This document shows, piece by piece, positions 8,576 to 15,812 of a stretch of DNA of 64,000 nt. The stretch's first letter is position 1. The number at the start of each line of letters is the position of its first letter. Made by a program: the position numbers and the translations under genes. This stretch comes from Stigmatella aurantiaca (GTDB taxonomy: Bacteria > Myxococcota > Myxococcia > Myxococcales > Myxococcaceae): assembly GCF_900109545.1 (NCBI RefSeq), contig NZ_FOAP01000003.1, positions 372,001 to 436,000 of the forward strand, written 5' to 3'. The notes below the pieces were generated by a model. That model was given only the letters and a program-made list of their open reading frames with translations. It did no database searches and had not been told where the DNA came from.

Positions 8576-9532
8576 ATGGCACCGCTCACCCTTGGCTTCC
8601 TCATGGACCCGCTGGAGCACGTGCGGGTGGACCATGACTCCACGTTCGCGATGATGGTGGAGGCGCACCGCCGGGGGCACCGGGTGCGCTACTTCGAGCA
8701 GGGCTGGCTGCGCTTCAGCGGCCGGTGCGCCGAGGCGCGCATGCGCACGGTGGCCGTGCGGGCCGAGGCGGGCCGGCACTTCGAGGTGCTGGAGGAGGCG
8801 GTGCACCCCATCTCCAGCCTGGATGTGCTGTTCCTGCGCAAGGATCCGCCCGTGGACGTGGACTTCCTGCACGCCACGCAGCTCGTGGAGCTGTGCGCGG
8901 GCAAGTCTCCGGTCTACATCAACAGCCCCTCGGCGCTGCGCGAGGCGAACGAGAAGCTCTTCACGCTGCACTTCCCGGACCTGATGCCCGAGACGTTCGT
9001 TGCCCGGGAGCTGCAGGCGCTGGCGGACTTCATCACCCGGCACCCCGGGGGGACGATCCTCAAGCCCATCGACGGCTTCGGGGGCAAGGGCATCGTCTTC
9101 CTGGGGCAGCAGGACCGCAACATGCGCTCCATGCTGGAGCTGCTCACGCGCGGGGGCCAGGAGGCCATCATGGCCCAGGCCTACGTGCCCCAGGCGCGGC
9201 TGGGCGACAAGCGCATCATCCTGGTGAACGGCGAGCCTTTGGGCGCGGTGCTCCGGGTGCCCTCGGACGATGACCACCGGGGGAACATGGCCGCGGGGGG
9301 CAAGCCGGTGAAGACGCAGCTCACCGCGCGCGAGAAGGAGATCTGCGCCCGGCTCAAGCCCGTGCTCCTGGAGCGGGGGCTGTACCTGGTGGGCATCGAC
9401 GTGCTGGGCGACTACCTCACGGAGGTGAACGTGACGAGCCCCACGGGGCTGGTGGAGATCGACCGGCTGGATGGCGTGAGCATCGAGTCCCACGTCATCG
9501 ATCTCGCGGAGCGCCTGGCCGCGAACCGGTGA
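8576..9532 (+). CDS. gshB: Glutathione synthetase
   Basis: A 318-residue ATP-grasp ligase that joins gamma-glutamylcysteine and glycine to make glutathione (family length about 315). The family-specific N-terminus LGFLMDPLEHVRVDHDSTFAMM matches GshB's 'MDPI-x-x-I-x-x-x-KDT-x-x-MM'. The ATP-grasp core includes LKPIDGFGGKGI (about residues 162-173), the D-x-R segment GDKRIILVNGEPLGAVLR and the C-terminal metal/ATP motif VGIDVLGDYLTEVNVTSPTG. The start is ATG 8576, which aligns with other GshB N-termini; an upstream in-frame ATG would add 15 poorly conserved residues. Its GTG-linked successor (9529) overlaps the stop by 4 bases (GTGA), implying translational coupling. Confidence 0.95.
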   Translation: MAPLTLGFLMDPLEHVRVDHDSTFAMMVEAHRRGHRVRYFEQGWLRFSGRCAEARMRTVAVRAEAGRHFEVLEEAVHPISSLDVLFLRKDPPVDVDFLHATQLVELCAGKSPVYINSPSALREANEKLFTLHFPDLMPETFVARELQALADFITRHPGGTILKPIDGFGGKGIVFLGQQDRNMRSMLELLTRGGQEAIMAQAYVPQARLGDKRIILVNGEPLGAVLRVPSDDDHRGNMAAGGKPVKTQLTAREKEICARLKPVLLERGLYLVGIDVLGDYLTEVNVTSPTGLVEIDRLDGVSIESHVIDLAERLAANR

Positions 9533-10302
9533 GCCCCCCGCCACCGGACGCCCCCGGGCCGGACGAGACGCTGGATGCCATCGGCACCGCGGGCGTCCAG
9601 GTGCTGCAGCGCCGCGAGGGGTACCGCTTCAACCTGGACGCGGTGCTGCTCGCCCACTTCGCCGCCACGGAGGGCGCGCGCCAGGGGCGCGTGCTGGAGC
9701 TGGGCGCGGGCAGCGGCGTGGTGTCCTTCCTGCTCGCCCGGCAGTTCCACCGGGGCCCGGTGGATGCCCTGGAACTGCAGCCCGCGGTCCACGCGCGGCT
9801 GGCGCGGGGCGTGGGGCTCAACGGCCTGGAGGGCCAGGTCCACCCGGTGCTCGGAGACTTGCGCGAGGCCCGGACGCTGCTGCCCCCGGGGGGCCATGCC
9901 CTCGTCGTCTCCAATCCCCCCTTCCGCCGCGCGGGCGCGGGCATGCGCAGCCCGGACCCCGAGCGGGCCCTGTCCAAGGAGGAGCTGGCGTGTGACGCGG
10001 CGGCGGTGGTGGCGGCGGCGCGCCATGCCCTGGCGCCGGGGGGCGGGGTGAGCCTGGTGTACCCGGCGGCGCGGCTGACGGAGGTGCTGGGGCTGCTCAC
10101 GGCGGCGCGGCTCTTTCCCCGGGCGCTGCGCCTCGTGCACGCGCGGGTGGAGGCGCCCGCGACACGCTTCCTCGTGCACGCGCTGAGGGACCAGGACCGG
10201 GGGCTGGAGGTGCGCCCGCCGCTCATCGTCCACGGCGAGGGCCCCGGCGGGTACGGGCCCGAGGTGGCCGCGCTGATGGACCCGCCCCGGACGGCTTGCT
10301 AG
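9529..10302 (+). CDS. trmN6: tRNA1(Val) A37 N6-methyltransferase TrmN6-like
   Basis: A 257-residue Rossmann-fold SAM-dependent methyltransferase. The N-terminal GYRFNLDAVLLAHFA block and the motif SNPPFRRAGAGMRSPDPERALSKEE (split here as SNPPF, then the arginine/proline-rich element) are characteristic of the YfiC/TrmN6 group, which N6-methylates adenine 37 of tRNA1(Val). The SAM-binding motif is VLELGAGSGVVSFLLA (about residues 56-71), and NPPF is the base-binding N-P-P-[FY] motif of adenine-N6 methyltransferases. The GTG start overlaps the gshB stop. An alternative assignment is a generic small-RNA methyltransferase of the same family. It is cytoplasmic, with pdxY 9 bases downstream, so gshB-trmN6-pdxY form one transcription unit. 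Confidence 0.82.
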   Translation: MSPPPPDAPGPDETLDAIGTAGVQVLQRREGYRFNLDAVLLAHFAATEGARQGRVLELGAGSGVVSFLLARQFHRGPVDALELQPAVHARLARGVGLNGLEGQVHPVLGDLREARTLLPPGGHALVVSNPPFRRAGAGMRSPDPERALSKEELACDAAAVVAAARHALAPGGGVSLVYPAARLTEVLGLLTAARLFPRALRLVHARVEAPATRFLVHALRDQDRGLEVRPPLIVHGEGPGGYGPEVAALMDPPRTAC

Positions 10303-10311
10303 GGAGGGGCC

Positions 10312-11169
10312 GTGGCGATCCTCTCCATCCAGTCCCATGTGGCCTACGGGTACGTCGGCAACCGGTCCGCGGCCTTCCCCCTTCAGCGGCTGGGCCATGA
10401 CGTGTGGCCGGTGAACACGGTGCAGTTCAGCAACCACTCGGGCTACGGCCAGTGGCGGGGCCAGGTGTTCGAGGCGGCCCACGTGGCGGACGTCGTCGCC
10501 GGTATCGCCGACCGCGGGGTGATGGCGCAATGCCAGGCGGTGCTGTCCGGGTACATGGGCGATGCGGCCACCGGGGCAGTGATTCTGGACACGGTGGCGA
10601 AGGTGCGCGCGGCCAACCCCCGGGCCCTGTACTGCTGCGATCCCGTCATCGGCGACGTGGGCCGGGGCGTCTTCGTGCGGCCGGGGATTCCGGAGTTCAT
10701 GCGGGAGCGGGCGGTGCCCGCCGCGGACATCACCACCCCCAACCAGTTCGAGCTGGAGTACCTGACCGGGCGCACGGTGCGCACGCTGGAGGACGCGCTG
10801 GAGGCCACGGCGGCGCTGCGCGCGCGGGGCCCGAGGGTGGTGCTGGTAACCAGCCTTCAACCGGAGGGCGCCACGCCCGGCACCGTGCAGATGCTGGCGG
10901 CCACCGCGGAGGGCGCCTGGCGGGTGACGACCCCGCTTTTGCCCATTCAGCCGCCGCCCAACGGCGCGGGGGATGCGGTCGCGGCGCTCTTCCTCGCGCA
11001 CCGGCTGAGCGGGCGCCCGGCGGCGGAGGCGCTCGGGGAGACGGCCGCCTCCATCTTCGGCATCTTCACGGCGACGCAGGCGGCGGGCTCCCGGGAGCTG
11101 CAGCTCATCTCCGCGCAGGAGGAGCTGGTGGCGCCCCGCCGCCGTTTCCCCGTGGAACAGGTGGCCTGA
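10312..11169 (+). CDS. pdxY: Pyridoxal kinase
   Basis: A 285-residue ribokinase-superfamily enzyme that phosphorylates pyridoxal to PLP in the vitamin B6 salvage pathway. Diagnostic features are the N-terminal SIQSHVAYGYVGNRSAAFPL (PdxY substrate-binding loop), LSGYMGD (about residue 80), YCCDPVIGD (metal/phosphate site), TPNQFELEYLTG (ATP-side P-N-x-x-E-x-E-x-L motif), and NGAGDAVAALF, whose G-x-G-D aspartate is the catalytic base. The length matches E. coli PdxY (about 287). The GTG start lies 9 bases after the methyltransferase stop, within the gshB operon. PLP supply next to glutathione synthesis is housekeeping metabolism. Confidence 0.94.
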   Translation: MAILSIQSHVAYGYVGNRSAAFPLQRLGHDVWPVNTVQFSNHSGYGQWRGQVFEAAHVADVVAGIADRGVMAQCQAVLSGYMGDAATGAVILDTVAKVRAANPRALYCCDPVIGDVGRGVFVRPGIPEFMRERAVPAADITTPNQFELEYLTGRTVRTLEDALEATAALRARGPRVVLVTSLQPEGATPGTVQMLAATAEGAWRVTTPLLPIQPPPNGAGDAVAALFLAHRLSGRPAAEALGETAASIFGIFTATQAAGSRELQLISAQEELVAPRRRFPVEQVA

Positions 11170-11276
11170 GCCCCGGAAGCCTGGAGGGCGCCCGGCCCCC
11201 CACGGGGCGTGCTGGTGGAATGGCGGAATCGTGGGCAGGATGAGCCTCGCTGCCTCGCCTGCACGAGGACATCGCC

Positions 11277-12449
11277 ATGGCCCAGCCTCCCTTTCCGCCA
11301 CCGGAACACCCGCTCCAGAAACACCTGCGCCGCATGCTGGAAGCCCTCGCCGAGGGCGAGCGGCGCCACAACGAGCGGATGAAGCAGTGGGAGCGGCTGG
11401 GAGACAAGAACTGGGAGCGGTGGTCGCAGCAGCGGGCGCAGGGCTGGGAAGCCTGGGCGGAGAAGCACGCGGCGGGCGTGGAGAAGTGGGCGCAGGAGCA
11501 GCTCAAGGACGTGGAGAAGAAGTGGTCGGCGAAGGTGAACGCCGGGTCCTTCGATACGCACAGCAAGCGGGAGCGCCGCCGGGAATTGAAGCGGCTGCGG
11601 CGGGAGCAGCGGCGCCAGCGGGAGCGGGACCGGAAGCGCCAGCGGCAGCTCCAGGAAGCCAACCCCGTGGTGGGGTGGTTCTTCGCGGTGGCGGCGCTGG
11701 TGATGGCCGGGGCGGCCTTCACGTCCGAGCAATGGGGGCTGCTCTTCGCGGCGTTCGGCCTGGCCTGGTGCTCGGCGAGCACCCTGGGCCGCGTCCGGGA
11801 GCGCGAGCTCGCCCAGGGCGCGGCGGCCAAGGCCCTGCCCCAGGAAATCCCCCCCGAGGCGCGCCCGGTGCCCGCCCAGGAAGCCTCCCCCGCGAAGACC
11901 GGGGATCCCCGCACGGCGCGGGTGAACGCCCTGTGCGACAAGCTCCTGGCGGAGCTGCGCTCGGGGCCAGGGGTGCTGCGGGACGTGGTGCACCAGCCCG
12001 AGCAGACGGTGGAGGGGCTGCGCAAGAGCTGCCACGAATTGGTGCGCCGCGAGACGGAGCTGCGCGCGCTGAACTCCCCGGAGGACGAGCGCCGGCTGGA
12101 GCAGGAGCGCGCGGGGCTGGCGGCGCGGGTGGCCTCCGAGCAGGACGCGGTGGTGAAGGAGCGGCTGGAGAAGGCGCTGCGGCTGGTGGACGAGCAGCGC
12201 AAGCAGCGGGCGGAGCTGGCCACCTCGGCCTCGCGGCTGGAGGCCGAGCACACGCGGATGTACTACACGCTGGAGCACCTCTACACGCAGGTGCTGCGGG
12301 TGCGCTCGGCGGACGTGGCGGGCGCGGACGTGGCGAGCGCGAGCCTGCGCCAGAGCGTGGAGCAGCTGGGCCTGGAGATGGACGCTGTGGCCGAGGCCTT
12401 GGAGGAAGCCCACGGCGATGCCCCCCGCTCGCGCGTGCCGGTGCGGTAG
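11277..12449 (+). CDS. Coiled-coil protein with a two-helix membrane hairpin
   Basis: A 390-residue protein of unknown function. Residues 1-125 are a long, highly charged helix with repeated W-E-x-W / E-x-W spacing (KQWERLGDKNWERWSQQR), ending in a very basic run (KRERRRELKRLRREQRRQ). Residues 130-170 form two closely spaced membrane helices (GWFFAVAALVMAGAAF and GLLFAAFGLAWCSA), the layout of a '2TM' hairpin. Residues 215-370 are another coiled coil rich in E, R and L. This could be a membrane-anchored scaffold or a PspA/2TM-like envelope-stress protein, but no specific family is claimed. It starts 107 bases after pdxY and precedes an MBL-fold lipoprotein gene by 25 bases. Confidence 0.75.
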   Translation: MAQPPFPPPEHPLQKHLRRMLEALAEGERRHNERMKQWERLGDKNWERWSQQRAQGWEAWAEKHAAGVEKWAQEQLKDVEKKWSAKVNAGSFDTHSKRERRRELKRLRREQRRQRERDRKRQRQLQEANPVVGWFFAVAALVMAGAAFTSEQWGLLFAAFGLAWCSASTLGRVRERELAQGAAAKALPQEIPPEARPVPAQEASPAKTGDPRTARVNALCDKLLAELRSGPGVLRDVVHQPEQTVEGLRKSCHELVRRETELRALNSPEDERRLEQERAGLAARVASEQDAVVKERLEKALRLVDEQRKQRAELATSASRLEAEHTRMYYTLEHLYTQVLRVRSADVAGADVASASLRQSVEQLGLEMDAVAEALEEAHGDAPRSRVPVR

Positions 12450-12474
12450 TCACAGGAAAGGAAGAGAGGAACAG

Positions 12475-13236
12475 ATGAGACAGACACGGATGTTCATGGC
12501 CGCCGCGGTGGCGCTCACGGTGGGGCTGTTCGCGTGCTCCGATGACAAAGAGGAAGAGGCCCCCTTCTCCGGGGATGTCATCTCCACCTCGCGGGGAAAG
12601 CTGACCCTCCACCCGGTGAACCACGCCAGCTTCGTCATGTATTGGGCGGGCAAGACGCTCTACGTCGATCCGGTGGGCGAGACCTCGCTGTATGAGGGGC
12701 TTCCACGGCCGGATGCCATCTTCGTGACCGACATTCACGGCGATCACCTGAGCGCGAACACGCTGACGGCCCTGGTGCAGGACGGCACGGTCATCGTGGC
12801 GCCCCAGGCGGTGAAGGATGCCCTGCCCGCCGCGCTCCAGGAGAAGGTGCAGGTGCTGGCGAACGGCGGAACGCTGAAGGTGGTGGACGTCTCCACCGAG
12901 GCGATCCCCATGTACAACCTCACGCCCGAGCGCCTTCAGTACCACGCGAAGGGCCGGGGCAATGGCTATGTGCTGACGTTCGGGAAGACGCGCGTCTACA
13001 TCGCGGGCGACACGGAGGACATCCCCGAGATGCGGGCGCTGACCGGCATCGACGTGGCGTTTCTCCCCATGAACCTGCCGTACACCATGACGGTGCAGCA
13101 GGCGGCGGACGCGGTGCGCGCGTTCAAGCCCAAGGTGGTTTATCCCTATCACTTCCGTGACAGCGACTTGGCCGAGTTCACCCGGCTGGTGGGCACGGAC
13201 GTGGGCGTCGAAGTGCGCGTGCGCGACTGGTATTGA
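12475..13236 (+). CDS. Exported lipoprotein with MBL (UlaG-like) hydrolase fold
   Basis: 253 residues. ATG 12475 is preceded by a strong purine tract (AGGAAAGGAAGAGAGG). A lipoprotein signal peptide ends in LFAC, followed by acidic residues (SDDKEEEA) that favour envelope retention. The rest is a metallo-beta-lactamase-fold domain of the UlaG/UPF0173 class: VNHASFVMYWAGKTLYVDP, TDIHGDHLS (a shortened H-x-H-x-D-H metal motif that keeps H-G-D-H), GRGNGYVLTFGKTRVYIAGDTED (the aspartate that bridges metals) and VVYPYHF (last histidine). The first histidine of the canonical motif is aspartate here (TDIH), so metal binding may be altered. Substrate unknown. It converges on soxR, with only 12 bases between the stop codons. 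Confidence 0.85.
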   Translation: MRQTRMFMAAAVALTVGLFACSDDKEEEAPFSGDVISTSRGKLTLHPVNHASFVMYWAGKTLYVDPVGETSLYEGLPRPDAIFVTDIHGDHLSANTLTALVQDGTVIVAPQAVKDALPAALQEKVQVLANGGTLKVVDVSTEAIPMYNLTPERLQYHAKGRGNGYVLTFGKTRVYIAGDTEDIPEMRALTGIDVAFLPMNLPYTMTVQQAADAVRAFKPKVVYPYHFRDSDLAEFTRLVGTDVGVEVRVRDWY

Positions 13237-13238
13237 AA

Positions 13239-13257
13239 CCCAGGTCCCTTACTTGGG
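13239..13257. terminator. Short hairpin between convergent MBL-lipoprotein and soxR genes
   Basis: CCCAGGT (13239-13245) can pair with ACTTGGG (13251-13257) around a CCCTT loop, with one G-U pair. It sits exactly where the two genes converge and overlaps the end of soxR. There is a G-run but no clear T-run, so it may be a weak bidirectional terminator or mRNA 3'-end stabiliser. Confidence 0.35.
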
Positions 13258-13716
13258 GGGCGGCTTGGACGCCTCCCCCATCAGGTAGCGGGCCCCCGGG
13301 CCGCCGAGCGCCGCGGCATCTCCCGGGTTGTAGAGGTGGCAGTTCTTCAGGGACAGGCACCCGCAGCCGATGCAGGAGCTGAGCTTGTCCCGCAGCCGCT
13401 CGAGCTGCGCGATGCGCTCGTCCAACCGGTGGCGCCAAGCCCGGGAGAGCTGCTCCCAGTCGGCTTGGTTCGGCGTGCGTGAGCCAGGCAGCGAGGCCAG
13501 CGCTTCCCGGATCTCCTCCAGCGTCAGCCCGAGTTGCTGCGCTGCCCGGATGAAGGCCACCCGCCGCAGCTCGCTGCGGGGGAAGCGGCGCTGGTTGCCC
13601 CCTGTCCGCTCCGCGTGGAGCAGGCCTTCGCTCTCGTAGAACCGGATCGCCGAGGCGGCCATGCCGCTCCGGGCCGCCAGCTCGCCCACCGTGAGCAGCG
13701 CGGGAAGTGTCGTCAT
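13249..13716 (-). CDS. soxR: Redox-sensing [2Fe-2S] transcriptional regulator SoxR
   Basis: A 155-residue MerR-family regulator. The winged HTH (residues 8-75, LTVGELAARSGMAASAIRFYE) is followed by a dimerisation helix and the SoxR cluster-binding motif C-x2-C-x-C-x5-C (C115, C118, C120, C126), which holds a redox-active [2Fe-2S] cluster sensing superoxide, NO or redox-cycling compounds. The length is close to E. coli SoxR (154). It is transcribed divergently from a transketolase gene pair. The intervening 52 bases contain a MerR-type operator with a 19-bp spacer facing the transketolase. On the soxR side, TTGAAG-17-CATATT ends 6 bases before the ATG, so soxR would be autoregulated and perhaps leaderless. 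Outside enterics SoxR usually controls small regulons for redox-active metabolites. Confidence 0.95.
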   Translation of the reverse strand: MTTLPALLTVGELAARSGMAASAIRFYESEGLLHAERTGGNQRRFPRSELRRVAFIRAAQQLGLTLEEIREALASLPGSRTPNQADWEQLSRAWRHRLDERIAQLERLRDKLSSCIGCGCLSLKNCHLYNPGDAAALGGPGARYLMGEASKPPPK

Positions 13717-13722
13717 GCTTCA

Positions 13723-13761
13723 AATATGGGTTGACTTGAAGTTCACTTCAACTTGCATGTT
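13723..13761. promoter_or_regulatory. Divergent soxR/transketolase promoter with SoxR-type operator
   Basis: The near-perfect dyad ACTTGAAGT-TC-ACTTCAACT spans 13734-13753. On the plus strand, TTGACT (13731-13736) and CATGTT (13756-13761) are separated by 19 bases, the overlong spacer that is the hallmark of promoters activated by MerR-family proteins, with the dyad inside the spacer. On the minus strand, TTGAAG (13751-13746) and CATATT (13728-13723) have a normal 17-base spacer. The overall form resembles the enteric soxS SoxR box. Predicted start sites fall at or next to the ATG of each gene. Confidence 0.8.
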
Positions 13762-13768
13762 GAGGGGC

Positions 13769-14464
13769 ATGACACTCTCAACACCGTCTCTGCCCTACGG
13801 GGAGCTTGGCCGGTTGTTGTCGTTGATGACCGGTGACGAGAAGCATGCCCCCAGTGCCACCTCCACCCTGGATGTGCTCTGGGTGCTCTACGACCAGGTG
13901 CTCCGGGTATCCCCCACCTCTTTGGAAGACCCCGAGCGGGACCGCTTCGTCCTCTCCAAGGGACACGGGCCCATGGCGTATTACGCCGTGCTGGCCGCCA
14001 AGGGCTTCGTTCCCCTCGCGGAGCTGAAACGCTTTGGCGCCTATGACGCGCTGCTCGGACACCACCCGGACCGGGTGCTCGTGCCCGGCGTGGAGGTGGG
14101 CAGCGGCTCGCTGGGCCACGGGCTGCCCATCGCCGTGGGCATGGCGCTCGGCCTGCGCATCCAGGAGCGCTTCCGGCCCCGGGTGGCCGTGCTGCTGGGA
14201 GACGCGGAACTGGACGAGGGCAGCAACCACGAGGCGATCGCCGTCGCGGGACGCCTGGGGCTGGACTCGCTCACCGCCATCGTCATCGACAACCAGTCGG
14301 CCTCTCATGGCTGGCCCGGGGGGATCGCCGCCCGCTTCAGCGCCGAGGGCTGGCATGCGCAGACGGTGAGCGGCAGGGACCATGACGCCCTCGCCCGCGC
14401 CCTGACCCTTCCCCGCGACGGCCGCCCCCAGGCCGTCGTCGCCACCGTCGAACCGAAATGGTGA
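13769..14464 (+). CDS. Transketolase, N-terminal (thiamine-diphosphate-binding) subunit
   Basis: About 231 residues, equal to the N-terminal half of transketolase. FVLSKGHGPMAYYAVLAAKG matches the conserved SKGH region. GSLGHGLPIAVGMALG is the family's G-S-L-G-x-G block. LLGDAELDEGSNHEA followed by IDNQS is the ThDP/Mg-binding GDG-Nx motif, here GDA instead of GDG. The partner subunit starts 3 bases after the stop. Such split transketolases form alpha2beta2 enzymes moving two-carbon ketol units in the pentose phosphate pathway, though some act in secondary metabolism. The preferred start is ATG 13769: it lies just past the predicted -10 of the SoxR-type promoter, so the mRNA may be leaderless. 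ATG 13757 is in frame but would lie inside the promoter. Confidence 0.85.
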   Translation: MTLSTPSLPYGELGRLLSLMTGDEKHAPSATSTLDVLWVLYDQVLRVSPTSLEDPERDRFVLSKGHGPMAYYAVLAAKGFVPLAELKRFGAYDALLGHHPDRVLVPGVEVGSGSLGHGLPIAVGMALGLRIQERFRPRVAVLLGDAELDEGSNHEAIAVAGRLGLDSLTAIVIDNQSASHGWPGGIAARFSAEGWHAQTVSGRDHDALARALTLPRDGRPQAVVATVEPKW

Positions 14465-14467
14465 TCC

Positions 14468-15358
14468 ATGGAAACCATGCGTGAACGCTTCGTCGCCACC
14501 ACCCAGGCCCTGCTCGGCACGGACCCGCGCCTCGCCGTCGTGCTGGCGGACATCTCCGGCGATGTCTTCGAGCCGGCCCGGCGCCAGCACCCTCGCCGCG
14601 TCATCAACGTGGGCATCCGCGAGCAGTTGATGATCAGCGTCGCCGCGGGCCTCGCGCTCGAGGGGCTGCGGCCCATCGTCCATTCCTACACGCCGTTTCT
14701 CATCGAGCGGCCCTACGAGCAGATCAAACTCGGCCTGTGCCACCAGGACGTGGGCGCGGTGCTCGTGAGCATTGGCGGCTCCTATGACTGGCCCGCCGGC
14801 GGCCGCACCCACCAGGCGCCGGGGGATGTCGCCCTGCTGGATGCGCTGCCCGGCTGGACCGTGCACGTGCCCGGCCACCCCGGCGAGGTGGAGACGCTGC
14901 TGCGCCACGCCCTCCCCGGCCGGGACCGGGTGTACCTGCGGTTGTCGCTCCGGATGAACGCGGCCCCCCGCCCCATCGTGCCCGGGAAGTTCGAGGTGCT
15001 GCGCCAGGGCACCCGGGGCACCGTGCTCGTGGTGGGGCCACTGCTCACCCACGTCTTGAACGCGGTGGCGGAGGAGGACCTCACCCTCCTGTACGCCGCG
15101 ACCATCCGCCCCTTCGATGCCGAGACGCTGCGCGCCACGCTGCGCGAGCCCAGCGTCATCCTGGTGGAGCCCTACCTGGAGGGCACCTCGGCGCATGAAG
15201 TCACGCGGGCGCTGACGCACGTGCCCCACCGGCTGCTGTCCCTGGGGGTGGGCCGCACCGAGCTGCGCCGCTACGGGAAGATGGAGGAGCACGAGGCCGC
15301 GCACGGCCTGGATGCCCGGAGCCTGCGCGAGCGCATCATCTCCTTCCTCCGGCCGTGA
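14468..15358 (+). CDS. Transketolase, C-terminal (pyrimidine-binding and C-terminal) subunit
   Basis: A 296-residue partner of the preceding gene. It contains the pyrimidine-binding domain with INVGIREQLMISVAAGLALEG, where the glutamate of the IREQ motif activates the ThDP aminopyrimidine. The motifs SYTPFLIERPYEQIKLGLCH and HQAPGDVALLDALPG follow, then a C-terminal transketolase domain (from about residue 175). It begins 3 bases after the N-terminal subunit's stop and so is translated with it. Together they supply a complete transketolase of unusual split type under apparent SoxR control. A DXS-like or pyruvate-dehydrogenase-E1-like function is less likely because both halves match the transketolase motif spacing. 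Confidence 0.87.
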   Translation: METMRERFVATTQALLGTDPRLAVVLADISGDVFEPARRQHPRRVINVGIREQLMISVAAGLALEGLRPIVHSYTPFLIERPYEQIKLGLCHQDVGAVLVSIGGSYDWPAGGRTHQAPGDVALLDALPGWTVHVPGHPGEVETLLRHALPGRDRVYLRLSLRMNAAPRPIVPGKFEVLRQGTRGTVLVVGPLLTHVLNAVAEEDLTLLYAATIRPFDAETLRATLREPSVILVEPYLEGTSAHEVTRALTHVPHRLLSLGVGRTELRRYGKMEEHEAAHGLDARSLRERIISFLRP

Positions 15359-15435
15359 AGCGGCCAGGGGAGCATCCCGGCCATCGTCGGGGGTTCCCCT
15401 TCCCGTCCGCCGGGGCCGCTCGCATCTTGGCCCTC

Positions 15436-15708
15436 ATGGCCCTATCGACCGTGTTGGATGTGTACGGCAGGAAGTCCTGGATCAAGCGCGCGGGACTCAT
15501 TGCCATTCCTGCCATCCTGAGCCGGAAGAAGCGCGGAGCGGGGCTCTCGCGCTTCTGGGTGATGGGGGCGCTCTCGTTGCTGGGCTTCGGCTTTCGGCAA
15601 CTGGCCCGGACGAAGGGCGGCCGTGCAGGCGTCAGCCGCTGGAAGCTCCCTCAGGGCGGGGCGATGATGTCAGAAGAGTTCGCCGCCTCGGCGGCCTCGG
15701 GACGCTAG
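15436..15708 (+). CDS. Small membrane-associated hypothetical protein
   Basis: About 90 residues from ATG 15436. A GTG at 15355 overlapping the transketolase stop would give 117 residues with an uninformative Arg/Pro-rich extension. Two hydrophobic stretches (KRAGLIAIPAIL and FWVMGALSLLGFGF) separated by a basic loop (SRKKRGAG) suggest a small two-helix inner-membrane protein. No family is recognised. The start and even the membership in the soxR-controlled unit are uncertain because the ribosome-binding site is weak. Confidence 0.5.
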   Translation: MALSTVLDVYGRKSWIKRAGLIAIPAILSRKKRGAGLSRFWVMGALSLLGFGFRQLARTKGGRAGVSRWKLPQGGAMMSEEFAASAASGR

Positions 15709-15812
15709 GGCCCCCCGGCCGCGGGCTTGCCTGCCGGGCAGACGGGCAATCCCGTCCCGTGGCCACCATGTTTCTCTCCGGAGGGAACCGCCGTCCGTAA
15801 GATGCGCCGGCC

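Noticed and set aside
6260-9544. Minus-strand frame spanning the kinase and gshB
   Set aside because: Antisense to two strongly supported genes and of low complexity.
15355-15435. Longer start of the small protein after the transketolase (GTG at 15355)
   Set aside because: Possible by overlap with the transketolase stop, but the extension is Arg/Pro-rich and has no conserved feature, so I used ATG 15436 and noted the alternative.
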